Shown: in pieces, positions 13,859 to 23,103 of the stretch
Layout of the letters: the number at the start of each line of letters is the position of its first letter
Numbering within the stretch: position 1 is the first letter of the stretch
IMG/VR virus record: IMGVR_UViG_3300049491_001102
Location: 1 to 64,000 of that record
Source of the DNA: a virus
DNA length: 64,000 bases
Reading direction: 5' to 3' (one strand)
Program-made: the position numbers and the translations under genes
Notes under the pieces: generated by a model
Told to the model about the DNA's origin: nothing
The model's database searches: none
What the model saw: only the letters and a program-made list of their open reading frames with translations

Positions 13859-14573
13859 GTTGTCTCACTTCCGTAAAAATGTGCTTGTAGTGATTTGGAG
13901 ACTGTCCACCAAACTCTACGAGTAAAACAGCAGAATCCATGTGACTAAAGTTGAACGTCACAAACCCGGGACAAACTTTTGCCGTCTCCGCCAACTCCTC
14001 CAACACCCGGGGCTGCATCGCCACTTGCGTTGGGGATCCGTGGTTTCCACGCTCGAATAGCGCCCAAAGTTCGTTGTCCGGATTGATCGTCGCATCCGCG
14101 CGATTGGCCAAGGCTTGAATTACGTTTGCATCCTTGTAAGCCAAATTTCTGTTCTCGACCGGCTTACCTTGCAAGATGAATGTGTGATCCATGTCGACTC
14201 GGTCCCAACCCGGGTCCTTTGGCAGCTCACAGTTGATTCGCATCAAGTGAGTTAATCCCTCCTCAAAGCGAAGAAAGACAAAAGTGTCTTTCTTCGACCC
14301 CTTCATCACGTCTTTGAACTTGAGAACTCCCTGCGAAGTCACAAACTCAGTAATGTTGTGCGGAAAAAACGCGGAGTAGTACCCAGCCCGAACGGTTGTC
14401 GCCAGAACTGCGTGCGCTGGCGCAACAGCGGCGATGCTCGTTTCGTTCACATAGATCTTGCCTGCGAAAGGCCCTGCTTTGCCTATTTCGTGCAAATGCA
14501 ACATCTCATCCCTTGAAAGGACAAATGTTGAGTGGAACAAACCGTCTGGCCAAGCAATCGTTTTGAGCATCAT
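13824..14573 (-). CDS. hypothetical replication-block protein, possibly sliding-clamp-like
   Basis: A 249-residue protein encoded between SbcC and a zinc-ribbon gene. It has a beta-rich pattern with repeated strand-helix units (KIYVNETSIAAVAP, FVFLRFEEGLTHLMRIN, SAVLLVEFGGQSPNHYKHIF) reminiscent of DNA polymerase clamp subunits, which phages with a family A polymerase sometimes encode. I see no diagnostic motif, so the clamp idea rests on pattern and location. The start (two ATGs in a row) overlaps the sbcC stop. Confidence 0.5.
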   Translation of the reverse strand: MMLKTIAWPDGLFHSTFVLSRDEMLHLHEIGKAGPFAGKIYVNETSIAAVAPAHAVLATTVRAGYYSAFFPHNITEFVTSQGVLKFKDVMKGSKKDTFVFLRFEEGLTHLMRINCELPKDPGWDRVDMDHTFILQGKPVENRNLAYKDANVIQALANRADATINPDNELWALFERGNHGSPTQVAMQPRVLEELAETAKVCPGFVTFNFSHMDSAVLLVEFGGQSPNHYKHIFTEVRQHGQQMEQVPAL

Positions 14574-16306
14574 GCGGCCACCGGCTTCTTCATAGAGTAG
14601 ATGACGTCTGGCTTGAGTTTGAACTTTAGCTTCTCATTGTGACTGATCACGACAACCGCGCGCTTCTCCGCGACGGATTGGATGAGCTCGATCGCCGCTT
14701 CGACCCCGACATCGTCAACGCCGTCGAAGACTTCGTCGAGCCAGAGGGTGCCAAGCGTGGCCGAGCCGCCATGGATGAGCTCGGTCACTTCGGCGAATCC
14801 AAAAAGGAAAGCCAGGTCCACGCGCAGACGTTCGCCCGTCGACAGGTCAACGTACTCGTCGCCCGCATCCCGCCCGTGAATCTTGAGCGAAATTGCCGAC
14901 TGCGTTGCTTTGGCATCCTCGTCATAAGCTTTGAGCTCAACCCGCAACTTCGGGTCCATAAGCGCCAGCCATCGGTTGGTCACCATTTCGATCGAGCCGA
15001 GAACGTCGCCCAGCAACTGCGCGCGCAAACCTTTGGGACCCAAAAGCCAAGCCCCAGCATTCGCTACGGCAGTTTTGCGCTGCGCATCCGCAAGTTCGGC
15101 TTTCAGCCGGTTCACGAGGTCATTGGCGTCGCGCGATTTCTGGTCGGCCGAAGCCACCAACTCGGTCCATTGCTGCCGATTGGCGGTGTGTTGCAGGTCG
15201 GCTTGTTTGTAATTCGCGATGTCGGCCGCCAACCGAACCCCTTCATTCTGGGTTTCGTTGTACCGGCGGCGCACGTCATCGATGAGAATCTGCAACGCGG
15301 CTCGATCCGCCTCGATGCTGGCTTTGCTCGCCAAATCCTGTGTTTGCGCTGCTACTGCGTTCGTTTGGTGCTGTTGGACGCGACTTTGCGCTGCAGAAAC
15401 CTGCCCTTGCAGGTCGACAACCATCGTTTCGGGAATCGGCTGCGCGCACGTGGGGCAGTTACCCTGCCCCAACAAAGTCACGCGGGCATTTGCTTGGTGC
15501 AGCTCCGAGGCAAACGTGGCTGCATCACCGGATCGCCGGAGCGCGTGCGCATCGATGAGCGCTCGCTGCTGGTCCAAAGGTGCAAACTTGGCACGCAAAG
15601 CTTGCTCCTCCGCCTGCAACTTTGTGCACAAATCCCGCAATTGCTGCAGATCGGTGTCCTCTCCGGGACACACGGGGGCCATCAAGGCCGCTAATCCTTG
15701 CTGGGCATTAGCCACATCGCGAGCCACCACGGCCAACTGATTTTGGGCCACGGCCAGCGCCGCCTGCTTCTCGCCGGCGAGTCGGGCAAACGCTTTTTCC
15801 TTCTCCTGCGCTTTAGCGTGAGCCACCGAGTAATCCCCGACGGCCACCAGCTCCTCAAGCAACGCACGACGCTCACTGTCGAGCGCTTCCGTGAATCGTG
15901 CTGCGCTTTTGCTGCTGAAGTAGCAACACCGTTTCCACACATCAAAGGATCCGTTATCCAGTACAAACTGGTCGAGAGCCTTTGTTGGCGTCGGGAAGCT
16001 CACCGTTTGCCCCCGCAAACTGTAGGTCAACCCCAGGGTTCCGCTCGCGGTGCAAGTGCGCTGCGCATCAAGTCCATCGTATGTCTCGACGCGGACGAGA
16101 CCCTTTTTCTTCGCGACGAAACCTCGATTCCTCCGCGACTTTGGAGCGCGCAAACTGGCGTTGTAAAGCGAGGCAACACCTTCGGGTACCGTCGATTTCC
16201 CAGACCCATTTGGTCCCTCGAACAACGTGATGCCCGTTTCGCCGATCTCAAAGTCGCGATTTTCGTGCACCATGTAATTCTCAAAGTGAACTTTGCGAAC
16301 TCGCAT
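14570..16306 (-). CDS. SbcC/gp46-like recombination nuclease ATPase subunit
   Basis: A 578-residue SMC-type ATPase. Walker A GPNGSGKST lies at residues 31-39, a CPTC zinc hook near 284 between two coiled-coil arms, the ABC signature LSTGERLRVDLAF near 489, and Walker B LWLDEVFDG near 520. With the SbcD-like partner it would process DNA ends for recombination-dependent replication and may degrade host DNA, as T4 gp46/gp47 do. The start is [10 protein letters not shown], whose ATG overlaps the TGA of the SbcD gene. Shorter than bacterial SbcC, as usual for phages. Confidence 0.9.
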   Translation of the reverse strand: MRVRKVHFENYMVHENRDFEIGETGITLFEGPNGSGKSTVPEGVASLYNASLRAPKSRRNRGFVAKKKGLVRVETYDGLDAQRTCTASGTLGLTYSLRGQTVSFPTPTKALDQFVLDNGSFDVWKRCCYFSSKSAARFTEALDSERRALLEELVAVGDYSVAHAKAQEKEKAFARLAGEKQAALAVAQNQLAVVARDVANAQQGLAALMAPVCPGEDTDLQQLRDLCTKLQAEEQALRAKFAPLDQQRALIDAHALRRSGDAATFASELHQANARVTLLGQGNCPTCAQPIPETMVVDLQGQVSAAQSRVQQHQTNAVAAQTQDLASKASIEADRAALQILIDDVRRRYNETQNEGVRLAADIANYKQADLQHTANRQQWTELVASADQKSRDANDLVNRLKAELADAQRKTAVANAGAWLLGPKGLRAQLLGDVLGSIEMVTNRWLALMDPKLRVELKAYDEDAKATQSAISLKIHGRDAGDEYVDLSTGERLRVDLAFLFGFAEVTELIHGGSATLGTLWLDEVFDGVDDVGVEAAIELIQSVAEKRAVVVISHNEKLKFKLKPDVIYSMKKPVAA

Positions 16307-17472
16307 CACAGCACCCCTTTCACGCATTCAAGCACAAATTCTCTAACCTCTTCGCGTGTGACCTCAGGCGGAATTGGAGCTTTGTCGATGTAGCTCCGCA
16401 AAACATCGATTCGCGATGCTGGTTGGGTGGCCGCACGAATCGTCGTCGTCGCGTTCTCCCGCACCACTTCCGCTTGCACGGTCACTTCGCCCGCACGCAC
16501 CCACGAACGCTTCACCATCAAATCGAGAATGCCGCGCGCCGTTTCCTGTTCATCCGGACGCACTTTTGCCGCAACATAAAGCGGTGCGCAATGGTCCAGT
16601 ATTGAGTACGGAACATTCTCGCCTTCATGCGATAGGTCCCAAAGCAACTCCTCCAATTTTGCGAAATCCACGGTGAGCCACCGCGGTCCGGGAATCTCCA
16701 CAAAATGGAACGAATTAGTTGCGGTATCCCACTCGGCCAAGCTGCCGAACCCGGCTAACCCACCGTCGCTAAATCGCACGGGTGCCAACGTGCCAACCTG
16801 CACAACATGCCGTTGCACCGAATCCGTCCACGACCACCGCCGCTGACAATGCCAGTTGCCGGCGACAACACACCGAACATCGTACTTCGCCATCAACCGT
16901 TGGAGTGTGCCGATCGAAACCGAATCGTTGGCACCGTCGAGGTAGTATGGGGTTTGCGTGTCCGAGACCCCCAAGTGAATCATCATCGCCTTGATGCCCA
17001 CAACACCAGCCCCGGCCACACCAGCGTCGAGCATCGCCGATTCCAACCAATCCTCAGCACGGCCGGGTCGGAATGGAATCGAGAAGAGTCGTGCAGATGT
17101 GGGGCCAACTCCAAGATTGGAATGCCCTGGCTTCTCGTGGACGATCGCTACATTTTTGAGCGGCGACAAAGCGTTGTGGTTTAGTTCGCCTGAAGTTTGA
17201 TCGTGATTTCCAACGATGAACTCCCATTGAAGTCTACTATTCAGGATTAAATCCTGCATCGCTGTTTCAATCGCGGGTTCAACCCGATCGTAGTCGAAGA
17301 CATCGCCGGCAACGCAAATGTGCTCGCATCCGTCTTTGCGCGCCCGCTCAACTGCGCGCTGAATTGTGGCGAGCGTATCCCGGCAACGCACATTTAGCCC
17401 GTACACCAAGGGGCCATCCCCAAAGCGAGCATGGTTGCCCACATGGGGATCCGTAAAAAATGCAACCCTCAC
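16306..17472 (-). CDS. SbcD/gp47-like recombination nuclease subunit
   Basis: A 388-residue calcineurin-like metallophosphatase. FTDPHVG (residues 6-12), AGDVFD (near 55) and VGNHDQ (near 87) are the metal-binding motifs, with a later GNWHC motif. It pairs with the adjacent SbcC-like ATPase as an exo/endonuclease complex acting on DNA ends and hairpins. The start is GTG, overlapping the recA stop (GTGA), and its own stop overlaps the sbcC ATG, so recA, sbcD and sbcC are translationally linked. Confidence 0.9.
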   Translation of the reverse strand: MRVAFFTDPHVGNHARFGDGPLVYGLNVRCRDTLATIQRAVERARKDGCEHICVAGDVFDYDRVEPAIETAMQDLILNSRLQWEFIVGNHDQTSGELNHNALSPLKNVAIVHEKPGHSNLGVGPTSARLFSIPFRPGRAEDWLESAMLDAGVAGAGVVGIKAMMIHLGVSDTQTPYYLDGANDSVSIGTLQRLMAKYDVRCVVAGNWHCQRRWSWTDSVQRHVVQVGTLAPVRFSDGGLAGFGSLAEWDTATNSFHFVEIPGPRWLTVDFAKLEELLWDLSHEGENVPYSILDHCAPLYVAAKVRPDEQETARGILDLMVKRSWVRAGEVTVQAEVVRENATTTIRAATQPASRIDVLRSYIDKAPIPPEVTREEVREFVLECVKGVL

Positions 17473-18692
17473 GCCTCACCTCGCGAGCGCCGTCGCTTTT
17501 GTGCGGGCGCCTCCGATACCTCGCTGGATTCTTCTTGTGGCAAGGGTTCAACGGGTGGGGCAACCGCGGGAACTGACGGGGCAATAAATGCAGCCACCAT
17601 GTCAGCCATGTCCGTTGGCGCACCTGCCCGCGCTGCGCTGCGCTCTCGGGGTGGCGCATCGGGAATCACATCTTCACTCTTTGCCACGATATCCGTGGTC
17701 GCCAGCTTGGCCCGCACTGCCACTTCCAATTGTCCCTGCAATACAGGGTCAGCTTTCAATGCAGCCACAAAGTTCGGCTTGCCGTGAAAGCGGGCAGTAC
17801 CAAATGCGAACCAAGCTCCCGCCTTACCAATGAGTCCGGATTCGACTCCTAACTCGAAACACTCCGCTGCGCGGCAAACCCCAGATCCATAAACAAGATC
17901 GTACTCAGCCTCGCGGAAGGGAGGAGCGACCTTGTTTTTGACGACTTTAACCTTGGTGCGCGACCCCGTTGGGTCCGAATCATCGCCCGCACCCTTAACT
18001 TTTCCAATTCGCCGCACGTCCAATCGGACAGACGCATAAAACTTCAGTGCATTTCCGCCAGTTGTTGTCTCTGGGCTGCCAAACATCACACCAATTTTCA
18101 TGCGAATCTGATTGATGAAGATCAACAATGCCTTCTTTTGACTCACGGGGCCCGTAAGCATCCGCATCGTTTGACTCATCATCCGCGCCTGCAGACCAAC
18201 ATGAGAATCCCCAATATCACCTTCGAGCTCAGCTTTTGGGACCAATGCAGCCACGGAGTCGACCACGATAACTTTGACCTCGCCGGAGTCGATGAGTTTT
18301 TTAACAATGTCGAGGGCTTGCTCCCCGTTGTCCGGTTGCGACAGGATGAGGTTATCCGTGTCCACACCCAGATTTCTGGCATATCGGACATCAAGTGCAT
18401 GTTCTGCGTCAATGAACGCGCACGTGTAACCCTGCGCTTGTGCATCCGCTAACGCTTGCAGACACAAAGTTGTCTTGCCTGACGACTCCGGCCCAAAAAC
18501 TTCGACGATACGACCCATCGGCAAGCCGCCAACCCCGATCGCTGCGTCTACGCCGATTGACCCCGTGGACACCACGTCGAGATTGGCGACGGGTGGCCTG
18601 TCCTTCAACTTGGCGATCGTGCCTATGCCGTACTCTTTGTTGATGGCTGCAAGAATTGCGACCAAACCTGGACTTGTTGCTGTTTGCTTCAT
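17469..18692 (-). CDS. recA: RecA recombinase
   Basis: A 407-residue protein with full bacterial-type RecA features: Walker [10 protein letters not shown] (residues 67-75), FIDAEHALD, Walker [14 protein letters not shown], and LLIFINQIR. Unlike T4 UvsX it looks like cellular RecA. The last 80 residues form a Pro-rich linker and a basic end ([11 protein letters not shown]). It would drive strand exchange for recombination-dependent replication and repair. The start codon lies only 10 bases after a GC-rich hairpin, with the GGAGG ribosome site on the far side of that hairpin. Confidence 0.95.
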   Translation of the reverse strand: MKQTATSPGLVAILAAINKEYGIGTIAKLKDRPPVANLDVVSTGSIGVDAAIGVGGLPMGRIVEVFGPESSGKTTLCLQALADAQAQGYTCAFIDAEHALDVRYARNLGVDTDNLILSQPDNGEQALDIVKKLIDSGEVKVIVVDSVAALVPKAELEGDIGDSHVGLQARMMSQTMRMLTGPVSQKKALLIFINQIRMKIGVMFGSPETTTGGNALKFYASVRLDVRRIGKVKGAGDDSDPTGSRTKVKVVKNKVAPPFREAEYDLVYGSGVCRAAECFELGVESGLIGKAGAWFAFGTARFHGKPNFVAALKADPVLQGQLEVAVRAKLATTDIVAKSEDVIPDAPPRERSAARAGAPTDMADMVAAFIAPSVPAVAPPVEPLPQEESSEVSEAPAQKRRRSRGEA

Positions 18693-18694
18693 GA

Positions 18695-18717
18695 ATAAAA
18701 AAGCCCCGTTAGGGGCT
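18695..18717 (-). terminator. hairpin between SSB and recA genes (terminator or start-site bridge)
   Basis: On the minus strand AGCCCC-TAAC-GGGGCT is followed by six T. It looks like an intrinsic terminator for the SSB gene. It also sits between a GGAGG sequence and the recA ATG, and folding it would bring GGAGG to about 9 bases from the ATG. Confidence 0.7.
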
Positions 18718-18746
18718 CCTCCGCTTTTATGGATTCCGGATCAGGT

Positions 18747-19964
18747 TCAGAAGTTGTGCTGGACCGCGGATGGATTTTGCGCGATCTGTTGCGCAAGATT
18801 GTTCATCGGTTGCCCACTGGGCATCTGATACGTTCCAGGCACTGCCGCAGGCTGTACGGGCACTTGAGGTTGCGGCATGTACTGCTGTGGTACCGCCTGA
18901 ACCTGTTGTTGCGGAGGGTACTGGTACTGAACTGCAGGTTGTTGCGCCACCTGCTGCTGATACTGCACTTGCTGTTGCTGCTGTGCGTACGCTTGCTGTT
19001 GCGCCAGATACTGCGCTTGTTGTTGCTGCTGCGCGGCCAGTTGCGCTTGCTGTTGTTGGGCCGCGTATTGCGACGCCGCGTATTGTTGTGCTTGCAGTTG
19101 CGGGTCGGGGGCTTGAAACGCTTGTGCTTGCACTTGGGGCGCCATGTATTGATTGGGAACACCCACACCAACAGTCGGTACCATGCCGCCACCCACTGGT
19201 CCGAGGGCAACACGCGGCGTCGCTGCGCCAAAAGTTTGATCCGCGAGCGCATTCGCTTGATCGAGAGCAAATCCTTCTGCCTCTTTTGTCGCCACAAAAA
19301 TCTGGCGAACAATGACCATTGTCGGCTCGGTCTTCGTAAGCAAGTCGAGCTTGGGTGCGGAGTTCAGCCACGCCAACATCTGCTCATCCGTTTGAGCAAG
19401 ACGCTTCTGACCTTGGTGTGCAATACCAATCTTGTAATCCGTAAACCGCCCAGCTTTGACCTCCAAATACAGGTCATCCCCGTTAAACGGATTCGTGAAG
19501 TCCTGACCGTATTTTTTCACATCGGTACGCAAAGAGTGAAGCTCGTCCATCACTCCTTTGGGGAACGCCCACACTTGAGGACCAAGAGCAGGGGCACCCC
19601 GGTCAATGATGACCCCGAAGCAACGTGGGCGTGGATCATAATCCCGTGCGGCCGCAACATCTTGTGGATTGTCCGACCCGCGAAGCGCGTCTGCCCGGCT
19701 GCATGAAGGACATTCCCCTGTCGCAGCCTTTCGCGGGCAGTTGAAGCTCAGGGGCTTCTTTCCGCCCATGAACTTGTCGAAAAAGTGCTGAAACACGGTC
19801 ACCAACGCCGATTGCCCAGGTGCTCCGGGCAACAAACGGATGATGTACGAGTTGCCAACCTTTGGTTTGAAGTACGCAGCATTTCCCGATGCCACCTTTG
19901 AGTGAGCATCAGTAATTGCGTCGATCGAGAGTCCGCCGAACTGGATTTGTGGTTGAAGATCCAT
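18747..19964 (-). CDS. gp32-like single-stranded DNA-binding protein with Gln-rich tail
   Basis: A 405-residue protein. The N-terminal 230 residues follow the T4 gp32 core, including the zinc site: C76, C85 and C88 with H60 upstream (gp32 has H-x12-C-x9-C-x2-C). It binds ssDNA and coordinates polymerase, helicase and recombinase. The C-terminal 140 residues are unusual: a long Gln/Ala/Pro-rich disordered stretch with many QQQ runs, ending in SAVQHNF rather than the acidic tip used by most SSBs to bind partners. The neighbours are the 171-residue helical protein and recA. Confidence 0.85.
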   Translation of the reverse strand: MDLQPQIQFGGLSIDAITDAHSKVASGNAAYFKPKVGNSYIIRLLPGAPGQSALVTVFQHFFDKFMGGKKPLSFNCPRKAATGECPSCSRADALRGSDNPQDVAAARDYDPRPRCFGVIIDRGAPALGPQVWAFPKGVMDELHSLRTDVKKYGQDFTNPFNGDDLYLEVKAGRFTDYKIGIAHQGQKRLAQTDEQMLAWLNSAPKLDLLTKTEPTMVIVRQIFVATKEAEGFALDQANALADQTFGAATPRVALGPVGGGMVPTVGVGVPNQYMAPQVQAQAFQAPDPQLQAQQYAASQYAAQQQQAQLAAQQQQQAQYLAQQQAYAQQQQQVQYQQQVAQQPAVQYQYPPQQQVQAVPQQYMPQPQVPVQPAAVPGTYQMPSGQPMNNLAQQIAQNPSAVQHNF

Positions 19965-19965
19965 A

Positions 19966-20481
19966 TCAATGTTTTCCGGGTTTCTCGCTAATGAAGGCTT
20001 TGGTCATGTCCGACAGAGCTCGTGGAGGCACAAGATTGCGCATATTCGCGTTGTGTAGGTGCCCAATGTTGGTGAGCATGTCTTTCTTGAATCTGGCCGC
20101 GTCAGCGAGAACTTTCGCTTGCTTCATCCGAACCTCAGAGCGAAGAAGATCTTCACGCAATTCCATATAGGCAGGAGTTGCCTTCAGCATATCGTTCACT
20201 TCATCCATCGACGGTTTGACCAGTCGAATGGAGCCACGTTCCGTGGCGGTCTTACAGGAATTGCGCATCATCTGAAACGTGGTCTCCGCTTGTGCTGTTA
20301 GTTCCTCACGGACCAACATGCGCAAACGAGATTCTTCGGCTTCAAACTGAAGTTTCCTCGCACTGAACGCTTCGAATGCTTCGACATATTGTTCCGACAA
20401 CCGAGCGAAGATTGCCGGCGAACGCTCGAACTCCCCTTCGAGATCGTTCGTGTTGATGTCGAACTCATTTTCCACGCTCAT
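19966..20481 (-). CDS. helical protein next to SSB, possible UvsY-like mediator
   Basis: A 171-residue protein, almost wholly helical and highly charged (ARKLQFEAEESRLRMLVREE, RSEVRMKQAKVLADAARFKK). The location upstream of SSB and recA, the size and the helical content resemble the T4 recombination mediator UvsY, which loads UvsX on gp32-coated DNA. This is an inference. The start is either the ATG at 20481 (1 base after TATTAAA) or GTG two codons later (7 bases after); the latter fits the leaderless spacing of the other class-2 genes. Confidence 0.7.
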   Translation of the reverse strand: MSVENEFDINTNDLEGEFERSPAIFARLSEQYVEAFEAFSARKLQFEAEESRLRMLVREELTAQAETTFQMMRNSCKTATERGSIRLVKPSMDEVNDMLKATPAYMELREDLLRSEVRMKQAKVLADAARFKKDMLTNIGHLHNANMRNLVPPRALSDMTKAFISEKPGKH

Positions 20482-20482
20482 A

Positions 20483-20508
20483 TTTAATAGCTTTCCCCCG
20501 AAATTGTT
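20483..20508 (-). promoter_or_regulatory. class-2 promoter
   Basis: Minus strand AACAAT, 11 bases, GCTATTAAA (20491-20483). It drives the mediator-like gene and probably SSB and recA. Confidence 0.65.
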
Positions 20509-20524
20509 CGCGGCTATGCGGCCG

Positions 20525-23098
20525 CTACGCTGCGAACTTGTACTCTTTCATGGACCCCAATGCTGGTCCCATTTCAAACTCAGCAACCAAGGGGATCTCT
20601 CCAAGGCCACGGGCTTCCATAACAGCCTTCATCAGCTTAGCAGCCTCATCAGCCTCATCTTCTGGTGATTCTGTGTAAATTGCGTCGTGAACTTGTGAGA
20701 TGACAAACGAAGCCAAATCATAATCCTCAAACACATCCACCATTTCACAGATCGCATCGGTAACAATCTCTGCTGAAGATCCTTGTGGGGGCGAATTCAC
20801 AGCCTGTCGTTGCGCAGAAGCAACACGGCCTTGGTCACGACTACCGGCATTACTCAAGTATCTACGTCGCCCAGTATGGCCAAACAGCACATTATTCGTA
20901 AACCCTTGGGCGAGCACAATTGCCTGTTGATGTTTTACCCAGGCATCTAAATCAACGTATAATCCCATAATAGACCTTTTTAGTAATCCAGCCTTAGCAA
21001 CTGTACATTTAAGGTCCTCAGCTAATGACATATCCGACAGACAGTACAAAGTACCAAAGTTCACCTGTTTTGATTCTGACCTGTATTGCTTGATTTGTTT
21101 CGAGTCATATCCCTGCATCACATGCTGCGGAATACCCCAAGCAAGGTCGGATATGAGTTCTGCCGTGCGACGATGCAAGTCCACGCCATCCTTGAAGATT
21201 TGAATCATCACCCTGTCATTTGATAGATATGCTGCTTTTCGATATTCGATCTGTGAATAGTCCGCTTTGATCAATATCTTTCCTGGTGGAGCAACAAAGA
21301 TATTTTGAATCATAGGCCCATAAACCTCGTCACGCATTGGCATGTTTTGGAGGTTTGGCTTGTCACTACTCCAACGTGCAGTCTCAGTCCCTATCGGATT
21401 AAACCTCCCATGGATCCTGCCATCTGGCGTGATGAACTTGAGTAGGGGCAACCCATAACGGTCTCTAATCGTTTGATGGCGCTTATACTCGGAATAAAGC
21501 TCAACAGATGGATGTTTACCCTTCAATGCTTTAATCGCATCGGCATCCACGGATGTATTGCCATTATTACTCAATCCAAGCTTGTTAAAGAACAAATCAG
21601 ACACTTGCGCGGGCGAAGACCACTCGATGTTTCCGTATGCTGAAAGTTTCGATTGCATTTCTGCAATCTTCATTCTCGCATAGGCATCCACAGCGTAAAT
21701 CTGCTGTTTATTTGCAAGGAGGCCGCGTCCCTCAATTTTAGCTATAGTGCGCGGGATTTTACGCATCAACGAACCATAAGTTCGTTTGGCACCTTCATCC
21801 GCCGGCAACTGCACATCAGTCACATTCACGGCTAACAAAGACGATGCGACAGTATCCAGACAGCAATAACGGTTCCGCGTTGGTGCGGCCACCAACCCGT
21901 AAGCGAACGAATCTTCGGCTATCTCTCGATACACAACCGAAGCGGCCAAAGCCCGCGGAAACACACCCCGCAAAACAGCAACATCCGTGGTGGTGTTCTT
22001 GCGCGCCATGGAGATCGCGGTACGAGCCGCTTCCAACGCGTCTTGCATCTCGCGCTTGTGCCCGCCCATGCCGACACTCTCGGCCTGCGACTCCAAGCTG
22101 ACCTCGGCATCCGAGCGCACAAGCTTGCGTCCCAGCATCGAATCTTCTGTGGCGTTCTGCACCTCTGCATGAATTCGGGGGCAAAGCTTTGAGGCGCGAA
22201 TATCCGCTGACAAACCGTGGCCACCTTTGACGATCTTGGGGTTTTCCAAGATCGCGCGCATGGGTGCCACACATCGCTCATCCCCCAATGCATCTCCCCA
22301 CACGAATGCCGTTGTCTCGCCGCGTCGCGTCATCGCGAGCGTATCAACCTGAAAAAACTCCGTGTGCATGTGCCCTGAGAACTCGGTATCGAACACCACA
22401 GCACGCGTAGCGCCCAAGTAGTCACAGGCTGCTTGCGCATCTTCGGGCGTCTCAATTTCGTAGAACTCTGCATCCCACGGTGGTTGTTGTGGCAAGGGTT
22501 CGTTGAAAATCCAGGACAAATCATCCTGGAATTCCTTTGCAAAAAATCGATTGGATGAGAGCGCGTACGCATCCCGCAACATGTACACTGGCGTTTTTGT
22601 CTCGTAGAGATATGCGTATGGCCGCCGCGCTCCGGGGATGTGCAAGCCATCCTTGTTCGGTGTGACCGTTTGCCGGTTCACCACCGCATACGAGGCAGCG
22701 TCACCGAACGTGATGATTTTCGAGGGTTTCAGCGCACGCACCATCGACGCTAAATAGGTGCGACACTGATCGATCTCATCCTTGGTTGGGTACGAGGAAG
22801 CGTGGCACCGCGCTGCGTAAGTGTAAAAAACTGGACCCGAATATTTCTGGGCAATCTCAAAGCGCACCCAAGCACCAACGTCGTCAATGAACGAAATTCC
22901 GCTCACATCGTTGGTGTAATTGGGTGCGCTGCCGATCACGAGCACGCAACCTTGGACGGCATCACCATGTCCTTGGATGCACCGATTGCGCGCATATTGA
23001 TGACGAGAACAACTCGTGCACCCTGGATTCGTGCGCGTGGCCTCCACTGTCTCCAGCGGAACTCGTTTGTCGTTTGGATACAGTGGGAGGCGCTTCAT
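20525..23098 (-). CDS. family A DNA polymerase with N-terminal uracil-glycosylase-like domain
   Basis: An 857-residue replicative polymerase. Residues 25-195 match the uracil-DNA-glycosylase superfamily: CTSC (27/30), C98 and C112 keep the four iron-sulfur cysteines of family 4, but the active-site GEAPG-like motif reads GSAPNYTND. The 3'-5' exonuclease starts at FDTEF (D237, E239). Polymerase motif A DYSQIEYR lies near 612, motif B QVNFGTLY near 679 and motif C QVHDAIY near 803. It copies the phage genome with proofreading. The glycosylase-like part may bind uracil or act as a scaffold. ATG at 23098, just after the stop of the upstream gene. Confidence 0.9.
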   Translation of the reverse strand: MKRLPLYPNDKRVPLETVEATRTNPGCTSCSRHQYARNRCIQGHGDAVQGCVLVIGSAPNYTNDVSGISFIDDVGAWVRFEIAQKYSGPVFYTYAARCHASSYPTKDEIDQCRTYLASMVRALKPSKIITFGDAASYAVVNRQTVTPNKDGLHIPGARRPYAYLYETKTPVYMLRDAYALSSNRFFAKEFQDDLSWIFNEPLPQQPPWDAEFYEIETPEDAQAACDYLGATRAVVFDTEFSGHMHTEFFQVDTLAMTRRGETTAFVWGDALGDERCVAPMRAILENPKIVKGGHGLSADIRASKLCPRIHAEVQNATEDSMLGRKLVRSDAEVSLESQAESVGMGGHKREMQDALEAARTAISMARKNTTTDVAVLRGVFPRALAASVVYREIAEDSFAYGLVAAPTRNRYCCLDTVASSLLAVNVTDVQLPADEGAKRTYGSLMRKIPRTIAKIEGRGLLANKQQIYAVDAYARMKIAEMQSKLSAYGNIEWSSPAQVSDLFFNKLGLSNNGNTSVDADAIKALKGKHPSVELYSEYKRHQTIRDRYGLPLLKFITPDGRIHGRFNPIGTETARWSSDKPNLQNMPMRDEVYGPMIQNIFVAPPGKILIKADYSQIEYRKAAYLSNDRVMIQIFKDGVDLHRRTAELISDLAWGIPQHVMQGYDSKQIKQYRSESKQVNFGTLYCLSDMSLAEDLKCTVAKAGLLKRSIMGLYVDLDAWVKHQQAIVLAQGFTNNVLFGHTGRRRYLSNAGSRDQGRVASAQRQAVNSPPQGSSAEIVTDAICEMVDVFEDYDLASFVISQVHDAIYTESPEDEADEAAKLMKAVMEARGLGEIPLVAEFEMGPALGSMKEYKFAA

Positions 23099-23103
23099 GG
23101 CAT

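Noticed and set aside
14639-15694. 351-codon plus-strand frame opposite sbcC
   Set aside because: Antisense shadow of a well-supported GC-rich gene. No recognisable motif.
18729-19706. 325-codon Leu/Arg-rich plus-strand frame opposite the SSB gene
   Set aside because: Its composition is the antisense of the Gln-rich repeat.
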